The notes under the pieces: model-generated
Seen by the model: the letters and a program-made list of their open reading frames with translations, nothing else
Database searches by the model: none
Told to the model about the DNA's origin: nothing
Program-made: the position numbers and the translations under genes
Shown: positions 15,467-25,000 of the stretch, in pieces
How the letters are laid out: each line of letters begins with the position of its first letter
Position numbering within the stretch: position 1 is the first letter of the stretch
Source: JBIICS01 sp044238735
Lineage (GTDB): Bacteria > Bacteroidota > Bacteroidia > UBA4408
DNA: 28,998 nucleotides
Assembly (NCBI GenBank): GCA_044238735.1
Contig: JBIICS010000019.1
Location: 1-28,998, forward strand
Direction: 5' to 3'

Positions 15467-17902
15467 TTGAAACAATTCTTCCTCATATTTTTTGTGTTTT
15501 TCATTTCTGAATCTTTGTATGGTCAGGTAAATGATAATTGCTCGGAGGCTGTTTTGTTATGCTCTGGTAATGTTGTGTCAGGTTCAAATATTGGCGCAAG
15601 TGTTCAAACAGGTGGTATTGAGGGCGATGGGGATTCAACAGGTACTTGGGGAGGTTGCTTTAATTTACAAAATACAGTTTGGTATAATTTTAATACAAAC
15701 AATAGCGGAGGGGCTGCTTCACTCAATATTTCTAATATCCTGGAGGCTGGAAGCACATCCAAATTACAAGTTGCAGTTTACTCATCTACCAATGCATGTT
15801 CGGGTTCACTTTCGAGTGTAAGCTGCGGAACTATAAATGGAACGGGTTCCTTATCTTTAGTGGGTTTACAGGCAAATAGTACTTATTGGGTTTTAATTGA
15901 TGGTTTTGGAAACGACACCAATTATACGCAGTGTACCTTTGATTTATCGGTTTCGGGCCCTGCTGTAGATCCTATAATTATTACCAATAAAACGGATGCA
16001 ACTTGTGGAGCAAACAACGGATCTATAAATGTTACCAACGTATTTGGTGGATCCGGAAACTTTACTTATTCATTAAATCAAAATGGCACCTTTCAAAATT
16101 CCTCTTCGTTTAATAATCTAACTGCGGGTAACTATACGGTGTATATTAAAGATGCGGCCGGCTGCACTTATACATCAAGTCCGGTAAACGTTATACAACT
16201 CCCCCGAATAGCTGGATTTACCATAAATACTCAGAATGCCAATTGTAACACAAACAACGGAAGTGTTAGCATTATAAATGTTATTGGTGGTAATGCCCCT
16301 TATACGTTTCAAATAACCGGTCAGAACACAAACAGCACAGGCACATTTAATAATCTGGGTGCAGGTAACTATTATATGATTATTACTGACGGTAATGGCT
16401 GCGATACCGTTTCTACTTTTTTTATAGAGCAAACGGCGGGTATTGAAACGGCAATAGCGGTTTCAACCCCGTCGGCATGCAATGGATCTACCGGAACTAT
16501 TGATATTGTTGGTGTAACAGGAAATGCTACACCTCAATTGTATATATACGGAACCGATACTTTTAACGTTTTGCCTATTACAGGCGTTCCTGCCGGAAAT
16601 CAGACAATAACTGTAATAGATAATAATGGATGTAAGTTCGTAATTTATACTGCATACGTTCAGGAAGGAACAAAGCCCATTGCTAGTTTTAGTTCTACTC
16701 AGGAGATTTGTGGTAATAAAAACGGAACAATTTCCGTTTTCTCTACAAGTGGAGGTGTTGGGCCCTATACATATTCATTAAATGGGTCAGTTGCCACAAC
16801 CGATTCAAACTTTATTAATCTTTCGGCTGGTTTATACAATGTGATTATTTACGATTCATTTGGTTGTAGAGATACAATTAGTCCTTTAGTTCCCCTTCTT
16901 ACAGGCGCAACATTGGCAAATAGTACTGTAATAGATTCAGATTGCAATGCTAATAATGGTTCGGTTCAGATAAATAATGTAACAGGAGGTACCCCACCGT
17001 ACCAGTATTCTATTGGCTCTTCTACTTTTCAAACAAATGATAATTTTATAAATCTGCCTCCCGGTAATTATCCGGTTATCATACGAGATAACAACAATTG
17101 TGTAGATACGGTCGCTGCTTTTATAGTTAACGAAATTAATCAGATACTTAATATAAATTATCAAATTACTCCTGTAGTTTGTGGTGCCTCGTTCGGTTCT
17201 ATTTATACCGATGGAATAAACGTAAACGGTGGAGCTGGCCCGTATGAGTTTTCTTTAAATGGCTCAACCTTTTTACCAATAGGTAATTTTACATCACTAG
17301 CAGTTGGTCAATATTTATTAACGGTTAGAGATGCTAATGGCTGTGAGCTTGAAACCAATATTCTTCTTCAAAGTTCTAATCAGTTAAACTGCGAGGCTGG
17401 TCCTGGGGCCACTATTGTAAGAGGCGCTTCCGTTGCACTGCAAGGGCTTTCCGATGCACCAAGTATTAATTGGACACCAAACTCATTCTTAAATGTTACA
17501 GATAATTTAAGTACGAATGCCTCACCCAAAGTAACTACAACCTATACATTAAATGGTTCCTCAAACGAGGGTTGCACCTGTAAGGATACTGTGCTTATTG
17601 AGGTTATACCCTTTATTAATCCGCCTAATGCCTTTACGCCGGATGGAGATAATTTAAATGATGTTTGGGACATACCTTTTCTTGAGTTTTATCCAAATTG
17701 TGAAGTAGATATTTATAATAGATGGGGACAAAAAATATACATCTCTAACGGTTATCCGGTTGGCTCGGAATGGGATGGAAAGTATATGGGTAAAGAAGTG
17801 CCAGTGGCAACCTATTATTATGTGATACGGCTTAATTCTGGAGTTGAGGCCAATTCGGAAGAAGAAGAACTTTACAAGGGATCAGTAACTGTTGTAAGAT
17901 GA
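15467..17902 (+). CDS. Secreted SprB-repeat protein with type B (CHU_C / gliding motility-associated) sorting domain
   Basis: 811 residues from the TTG at 15467, which gives a clean signal peptide (K-Q-F-F-L-I-F-F then L-Y-G-Q, cleavage near residue 19). The frame extends to a TTG at 15428 inside the terminator, which is unlikely. After the signal comes a beta domain opening N-D-N-C-S-E-A (residues about 21-165), a common N-terminal module of T9SS cargo. Six SprB-type repeats (about 170-638) and one Ig-like module (about 640-715) follow. The C terminus has N-A-F-T-P-D-G-D-N-L-N-D-V-W near 721, then I-Y-N-R-W-G-Q and W-D-G-K-Y-M-G, with Y-Y-Y-V-I, the type B T9SS sorting domain. Its stop overlaps the PorP/SprF gene by 4 nt (ATGA). 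Type B cargo is known to need SprF-like partners. Surface adhesion or gliding is a possible role. Confidence 0.92.
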   Translation: MKQFFLIFFVFFISESLYGQVNDNCSEAVLLCSGNVVSGSNIGASVQTGGIEGDGDSTGTWGGCFNLQNTVWYNFNTNNSGGAASLNISNILEAGSTSKLQVAVYSSTNACSGSLSSVSCGTINGTGSLSLVGLQANSTYWVLIDGFGNDTNYTQCTFDLSVSGPAVDPIIITNKTDATCGANNGSINVTNVFGGSGNFTYSLNQNGTFQNSSSFNNLTAGNYTVYIKDAAGCTYTSSPVNVIQLPRIAGFTINTQNANCNTNNGSVSIINVIGGNAPYTFQITGQNTNSTGTFNNLGAGNYYMIITDGNGCDTVSTFFIEQTAGIETAIAVSTPSACNGSTGTIDIVGVTGNATPQLYIYGTDTFNVLPITGVPAGNQTITVIDNNGCKFVIYTAYVQEGTKPIASFSSTQEICGNKNGTISVFSTSGGVGPYTYSLNGSVATTDSNFINLSAGLYNVIIYDSFGCRDTISPLVPLLTGATLANSTVIDSDCNANNGSVQINNVTGGTPPYQYSIGSSTFQTNDNFINLPPGNYPVIIRDNNNCVDTVAAFIVNEINQILNINYQITPVVCGASFGSIYTDGINVNGGAGPYEFSLNGSTFLPIGNFTSLAVGQYLLTVRDANGCELETNILLQSSNQLNCEAGPGATIVRGASVALQGLSDAPSINWTPNSFLNVTDNLSTNASPKVTTTYTLNGSSNEGCTCKDTVLIEVIPFINPPNAFTPDGDNLNDVWDIPFLEFYPNCEVDIYNRWGQKIYISNGYPVGSEWDGKYMGKEVPVATYYYVIRLNSGVEANSEEEELYKGSVTVVR
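15974..17380 (+). repeat. Six SprB-type repeats in the type B sorting-domain protein
   Basis: Six modules of about 78 residues each follow the plan C-x(3-4)-N-G-S-I, hydrophobic strands with G-G-x-x-P-Y, L-x-A-G-N-Y-x-V-x-I-x-D, and a second Cys in G-C/N-C. They differ clearly at DNA level, so they are old duplications. All are the two-cysteine type. Confidence 0.88.
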
Positions 17903-18858
17903 TTAAAAAATATTTAATAGTATTTATTTTGTTTATTGCTTGTTTAAAGCATAACAAAGCACAGCAGTTAACTCAATATTCGCTGTATATGTTTAATAAT
18001 TATGTATTAAATCCGGCCGTTGCGGGAAGTACTCCTTGTACAGATATTAAATTGGGCTATAGAACACAATGGGTGGGCTTCGAAGGGCAACCCAAAACCA
18101 TGTATGCTAGTTTCTATAAACCAATTAAATTTAGAAGAGGAGGAATACAGCGTGGACGACATGCAATTGGAGCCTATGCAGAACAAGATCAAACCGGACC
18201 ATCACAGCGAACAGTCTTTTATTTATCTTATGCGTATCATCTTCCATTAAACCGAAAGTATTGGATGGGATTGGGTATTTTTGGAGGCGTAATGCAATAT
18301 TCCCTTAACACCGGTGGTTTATTTACAACATTACCCGGTGATGCAACACTGGCTTCTGCGGGTAATAAATTTGTGGCTCCCGACTTTTCTCCCGGAATTT
18401 GGGTTTATTCTTCAAAGCATTATGTAGGGCTTTCCGTAAAATCTATTGTGGGCAATCGTTTAACCGGAGAGGGAAGATTAACTCGTAATATTTATTTTAC
18501 AACAGGTTATAAAATAGTTAAACATGGTGCTTGGGCTTACATTCCCTCGGTGTTTGTAAGATATACCCCAGGTTCTCCCGCAGGCTTAGATCTTAACTTA
18601 TTTGCAGATTATGCGAATGTTTTTGCAATAGGACTAGGATATAGAACAACTGATGCGGCATTGGCCATGATTAAATTTAATGTCCGGAATTTCTTTTTCG
18701 CTTACACGTATGATTTTAATCTTTCCAAATTAAGAGTAGGAAACAGCAATTCGCATGAGTTAATGATAGGTTTTAAAATTTGTCCGGCCGATTATAATGC
18801 AAAAAATTCAGGACACGGAAATAATCCAAACACAAATAAATGCGCTGCTTATAATTAA
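17899..18858 (+). CDS. PorP/SprF family T9SS outer-membrane protein
   Basis: 319 residues with a signal peptide (M-I-K-K-Y, hydrophobic core, cleavage near K-A-Q). It opens with Q-L-T-Q-Y-S-L-Y-M-F-N-N-Y-V-L-N-P-A-V-A-G, the family signature. Y-R-T-Q-W-V-G-F-E-G-Q-P-K-T follows, and then alternating beta strands consistent with a 14-strand-like outer-membrane barrel. The start is fixed by the ATGA overlap with the stop of the upstream type B cargo gene, so the pair is translationally coupled. In Flavobacterium johnsoniae, SprF is needed to secrete the type B cargo SprB, so this is the likely dedicated partner of the upstream protein. It could also serve the giant gene downstream, but that protein's C-terminal domain is outside the window. 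A 185-bp gap to the next gene (18859-19043) shows no convincing terminator. Confidence 0.92.
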   Translation: MIKKYLIVFILFIACLKHNKAQQLTQYSLYMFNNYVLNPAVAGSTPCTDIKLGYRTQWVGFEGQPKTMYASFYKPIKFRRGGIQRGRHAIGAYAEQDQTGPSQRTVFYLSYAYHLPLNRKYWMGLGIFGGVMQYSLNTGGLFTTLPGDATLASAGNKFVAPDFSPGIWVYSSKHYVGLSVKSIVGNRLTGEGRLTRNIYFTTGYKIVKHGAWAYIPSVFVRYTPGSPAGLDLNLFADYANVFAIGLGYRTTDAALAMIKFNVRNFFFAYTYDFNLSKLRVGNSNSHELMIGFKICPADYNAKNSGHGNNPNTNKCAAYN

Positions 18859-19043
18859 GATTGAGAATAATGAAGGGGGTATTTTAATACAATAATGACT
18901 AATTTTTTAACAATAAATGCTTAAATTCGAGTGTGATAAGTGCAAAAACAAGGGATGCTGAAAAAAGTTGAGATTTTTATAGAATATCATTTTTTGTAAC
19001 ACTTTGTTGATTTTAAGCGTATAAAACTTAATAGTAAAATACT

Positions 19044-22000
19044 TTGAATAAAATTTTACTCATTTTTATTTTTTGTTTCTTAAAAATTTCTTCTTTAAGA
19101 GCAGATGATTTCTACTGGCGTGGAGGCAGTGGCTCTTTTCATAATTCTAATAATTGGTTAGTTGAAGGCTCTCCAAACAATTCCAATAAGGTTCCTGGGT
19201 CAGATGATCGTATTATTTTTGATTTATCTCAATCGATTAATGTTTCATTTACATCCGATATCTATACTAAAGAGATCATAATATCATCATCATCGGATAT
19301 AACTTTTGCAAGTTTTAATAATGCTGTAATACATACTAACCGATTATTTAATTCTTCTCAGAAAGTTAAATTAATAAACAGTAACGGGCTAATTGTAAAA
19401 GATAAAGATAATTCGTCTTATCCAGTTAAAACTTCAAGAATTAATGAACGTAATGGAGCTAATTTAATCCAACCCAACAGTTTAACTATTGTTTCAATAA
19501 CGCCCCGTAATGTTTCTTGTGGTGGCTTGTGCGACGGGATGATAATTGTAAACTCTACCACTACTTGTCCGGGCGGGGTTTATACAGTTGATTTTATTGG
19601 AGACGGAGGATCAAGCGGTGTGCCAACAAGCGTAACGCATGATAATGTTCCAACGGGCTCAAATGATACCCTCAAGAATCTTTGTAAAAATGGCGAATCA
19701 TTTATAATTATTTTTTATGAGTGCGGAGATAGAAATAATCCATTTACGGATGGTAATTCATACTCTATTGCGGGCCCCAGCCCAATAGTTTTATTTTTCT
19801 CTCCTGCCACACCTACGGTTTCTTGTCCGGGTAGCTGCGATGGTACTTTTACTACTATTAATGCTGCAGGTGGAAATACCCCAACATCTGCATATACCTA
19901 CAGTTGGAGTAATGGTGAAACAACTAAAATTCCGGTTGCACTTTGTGCGGGTAAAAATTATGTTACAACAACAGATACAAAAGGTTGTAAAAAAAGAGAT
20001 TCTGTTAATGTTCTATCACCAAATCCTATTAATAAAACCATTACCCCTGTAAATAATACTTGTTCTGGTGTTTGTAATGGCTCTGTAAGTGTTTCTGCAT
20101 CCGGGGGTACCGGTGCTTTAACCTATTCCTGGTATAATTCTTCCGGTAGTTTAATCGGAACTGGTACTTCAGCTAATAATTTATGTGCAGGCACTTATGC
20201 TTTATTGATAAAAGATTCGAAAGGTTGTAAAGATTCTACAACATTTACAATTGTAGATCCAATCCCTATTTCGGCAACTCCCACATCAACTGATGCAAGT
20301 TGCTTTGGTGTATGCAATGGTTCTTTTAGTTTAAATATTAGTGGTGGATCACCTCCCTATGTTGTAACCTCTGTTCCGGCTCTAACTTTTAATGTATCCG
20401 GCAGCACCGCAACAGCTAGTGCGGTTTGTGCAAATAATTATGTAATTACTGTTACTGATAACAATGGTTGTAACAGACAAGTCAGGGATACAGTATATCA
20501 ACCGGTTCGAATTACTATTATTCCAACCGCAACCCCTTCATTTTATTGTGTTGGTGGTTCTTCTTCTTTAACTGCCAGTAATCCAAATCCAAATTTAACT
20601 TATTCTTGGTCGGGTGGCGCAACCACTCCAACAACCGGAAGTCCGGTTACAACCAGTGTAACCACTACCACTACTTTTACCGTTGTAGGAACCAATCCCG
20701 CTAATGGGTGTAATGAAGACACTACAATAACGGTTACTGTAAATCCCTTACCTGTAATTACGGCTTCACCCAACACTGTTTCATTATGTAATGGTAGCCC
20801 GGTTACTATTACTGCCTCTGGTTTGGGTATTGTTAGTTATTCCTGGAGTCCCTCAACGGGTTTATCTACCACTGTTGGTGCAACCGTTGTTGCAAGTCCA
20901 AGCACCGCTACAGTATATACGGTTTCTGGAACAAATGCAAATGGTTGTATAGGAACTACCACGGTGAGTGTAAATGTTAACAATCCTCCTAATATTTCAA
21001 TTAGTCCATCCAATGCAGTCTCCTGTAACTTAGCTCCGGTTAATTTCTCAGCAAGTGGCATGCCCACCGGTACATACAATTGGACAGTTGGTTCGGGCTC
21101 AGTAACCGGTTCTCCGGGTACAAGTGTAACGGTTAATGCAACTGCCAGTACTTTTGTAACAGTTATAGCAATCGATCCAAATGGATGTAGAGATACTGCT
21201 ACGGCCGCAATCACAGTTCAACCATTACCCAACATAACTGCTTCTGCAATTAATACCACAATTTGCCAAGGTGCGTGTACAAATCTCTCTGCTGCAGGTG
21301 CGGGTGTAGGCGGTACCTATTCGTGGGTTTCAGGTGCAACAACAATTGGATTAACCAATCCTATTTCTGTTTGCCCCAATGTAAATACAACTTACACGGT
21401 TTTTGGAACCAATGTTAATGGTTGCCGTAATTCAAGGACCATCACAATTAATGTTACTCCTAAGCCTAATGTTTCTGTTACGCTTCAATCGCCTGTTTGT
21501 TCGGGAACGGCATCCACAGCCACAGCCAGTGGTGCTATAACCTATGTATGGTATGATAGTGGAAATAATATTATTTCTTCAACAAATACAGTAACCATAA
21601 CTCCAACAACATCTACAACTATTACTGTTATTGGTATTGGTGCTTCAGGATGTTCGGATACCGTAATATCAAATGTACTTGTAAATAATAATCCAACCAT
21701 TAGTGGAACGGCTTCACCTTCTTTTATTTGTGGGGGGTCATCAACAGTTTTAACCGGAAGTGGCGCAGGAGTAGGGGGGACCTATTCATGGATAAATGGA
21801 CCAAGTTTGGTTGTGAGTCCTAACCCAGTAACCGTTAGTCCTACTTCTACTACAACATATTCTCTTATCGGAGTTGATATTAATGGATGTTCAAATTCAT
21901 CATCGGTTACAGTTACGGTTAACCCGCCTCTGAATTTTTCACCCAATAATCCTACCATTTGTATTGGCAGCAGTGCAACAATTACGGCTTCAGGTGCCGT

Positions 22001-25000
22001 TACATACAATTGGTTTACAATGGCAGGTGTTAATATAGGTTCAGGACCAACTATCACAGTTTCGCCAACCCTTACTACAAGTTATGTTTTGCAGGGAACC
22101 GACATTAATGGATGTACTGGTTTAGATACTGTTACGGTTACGGTGAATCCGTTTTTACCCCTTACCGTTTCTAACGATACCTCATTATGCTCGGGAAATA
22201 CTTTAAATTTAAATGCTTCCAGTTCTGGTATTGGAGTAACTTATACCTGGACGGGACCATCTATGATACCGGTTACAGGGATAGGGTCAACAATTAGTGT
22301 AAACCCATCTGTTGTGGGAACATATACATATTCAGTTACTGCAACGGACATTAATACCTGTACAAATAACGATCAGGTTGTAGTAACAGTAAGGCCTCAA
22401 CCACCTGTAAACACTTTAAATACTCAGTCAGTTTGTATTGGATCCTCAGTAGGTTTAGTTGCTTCAGGAGCATTAACTTATAGTTGGTTTACCTTGCCTA
22501 CCTCCGTTTTTACAGGTACAGGTAGTCCGCTCAATGTTTCTCCTATTGTTTCTACAACTTATTCAGTTGTTGGAACAGATATAAACGGTTGCAGGGCTTC
22601 GGCACTCACCTCTGTTACTGTTAACAGTTTACCAAACGCTTCAGCCGGCCCTGATGTTGCAATTTGTTTTGGTGGTAATACTACTTTAACCGGGGGTGGA
22701 GGTATAACCTATTCGTGGTTGCCAACAACCGGTTTAAGTAATCCGGCTTTATCCAATCCTTCGGCTTCGCCAACGGTTACTACTAATTACTCGGTATATG
22801 TTACAGATATAAACGGGTGTGTGGATATAGATACGGTAAGGGTTACAGTAAATACTATAAGTGTTACAGCCGGAGCTATAAATAGATTAATTTGTTTTGG
22901 TAATAGTACTGGTTTAACCAGTTCTCCTTCGGGAGGAATTTCTTATTTATGGACAACAACTGCTTCTCCAACGGGCCTAAGTAATCCTAACATTCAAAAC
23001 CCAACCGCAACACCTTCTGTTAACACTATCTACACGGTTCAGGTTACTGATGCAAATGGTTGTATTGGAACTGATACAGCATTAGTAAATGTTGATCGTG
23101 TTTTGGGGTCAACCGCTATTACTAATCCGTCGGGCTGTACGGTTGCCGATGGATCCATTAATTTAACTGTTACCAGTGGAATAGGTCCTTTTTCCTACTC
23201 ATGGTCTAATGGTCAAACCACCGAAGATATTTCAGGTTTAGCTGCAGGAAACTATACCGTTTTAATTACAGATTCCAGAGGATGTACGGGAACGTTAGTG
23301 GCTAGTTTAAGTAATTTTAGTTCCATTTCGTTAGTTGGGACTATAGTTAATGATGTTTCAACATGTTCGGGTGCCGATGGTTCTATTTTTTTAAATGTTA
23401 CTGGCGCTTCTGGCACAGAGACTTATTCCTGGAGTAATGGTGCTTCAACCCCAAATATTTCTGGTTTGGTATCAGGCACTTATGATTTAACCATTACAGA
23501 TGGTTCTTGTATCATCACTCAATCTTTTGCCATTAACGAACCAATCCCTGTTAGTCCGTTTGCTGGTAACGATACTTCGGTTTGTATCGGATCAACCTTA
23601 ACGTTAAATGGTAACTTAAATGGAGGTTCCAATCCGGTTTGGGTTCCAGGGGGTGCGGGTTCCAGTATTACGATAACTGCGAATCTTCCTACCTCTTACA
23701 CGTTAACGGTTATAGATATTAATGGTTGTATCGCCTCGGATGTAATTACAGTAAACGCTAACGCTTTGCCCATAGTAAATGCTGGCCCTAATCTTAATGT
23801 TTGCCAAGGGTCTAATGTTGGATTAACGGCCTCAGGAGCGCTTAATTATTCATGGAACGGTTCAGGTTCGCTAAGTTCTTCCACCATCTCTAATCCTATA
23901 GCTCTTAACGTGGCAGATACCATGTTGTTTATTGTAACGGGTACCGATGTTAATGGATGTATTGATGTTGACTCGGTTTTACTTTTTACAAATCCACTTT
24001 TGGTTTCAGGTGTTGTTACAAACGCCTCAATATGCGGGGTGCAAGATGGATCTATTGATGTTTCGGTAACAGGAGGATTTCCGTCTATAAATTATCTCTG
24101 GGATTTTGGAAGTGCCATAACTCAGGATATTTCTGGATTAGGGTTAGGCGTATATACGGTTATTGTTACAGACGCAGCCGGATGTAAAGATACAACATCG
24201 TTTTCTGTTAACGAACCTTCCACATTTAACTTAAGTGAGACACATTTAAATGCAACATCATGCTCAGGTATTAATAATGGAAGTATTAATTTAACCGTAA
24301 CTGGTGGTAGTTCGCCGTTTGTATATAGCTGGACGGGTCCTTCTGGTTATACCTCTGCAATTGAGGACATTTCTGCTCTTGCTCCCGGTCAATACAATGT
24401 AGTAGTTTCGGACGCTTCGGGTTGCGGCGCTGCACTTTCGGTTATTATTCTGGCTCCTACTCCTGTAATTGTAATTGGAGGACCCGATCAAAATATTTGT
24501 TCAGGCAACTCAGTAAACCTAAGTGCCACGCCGCCTGCTTCAGGAACCTATTCCTGGACGGGGCCCAACATTGTTTCTGGTGCCAATTCGTTAAGTCCTT
24601 TGGTCAGTCCAACAGTAACCTCTCAATATACTATTCGATTAACAGACCTTAACGGTTGTATTACTCAAGATGTAGTTAATGTTTTTGTAAATAATGTTTC
24701 CCCTTCTTTAGCTTCTACTAATGTAACAACTTGTGGTGGAAGTAATGGTAGTATGGTGGTTTCTGTTTCTGGCGGCACGCCTACATATAGTTATTCATGG
24801 GTTCCTTCAGCACCTGGATCTGGAGGGTTTAATAATACGGGGTTAACTGTTGGTACCTATACGGTATTTGTAACCGATGGTTTGGGTTGCAGTGGTTCTG
24901 CATCCGCTTCTATTAGCGACCCTTCCAATATCAATTTTACCGGAAGCACCATTGTTAATCCTACAACTTGCTCGGGTAATAATGGAAGTATTTCTGTTAC

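Noticed and set aside
18859..19043. Small gene, terminator or promoter between the PorP/SprF gene and the giant gene
   Set aside because: Only a 5-bp inverted repeat (GTATT..AATAC) and near-miss promoter strings such as TAACACTTTG are present. None is good enough to call.
19840..20052. Plus-strand ATG-initiated frame inside the giant gene
   Set aside because: It is out of frame with the continuous repeat-coding frame and gives low-complexity sequence with no recognisable motif.
20837..22057. Minus-strand open frames opposite the giant gene (20837-21214, 21782-22057, and others such as 24291-24491 and 28202-28402)
   Set aside because: They lie fully inside the giant plus-strand frame and match no family I know. 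They mirror its repeated Thr/Val/Gly codons, so they are antisense shadows.
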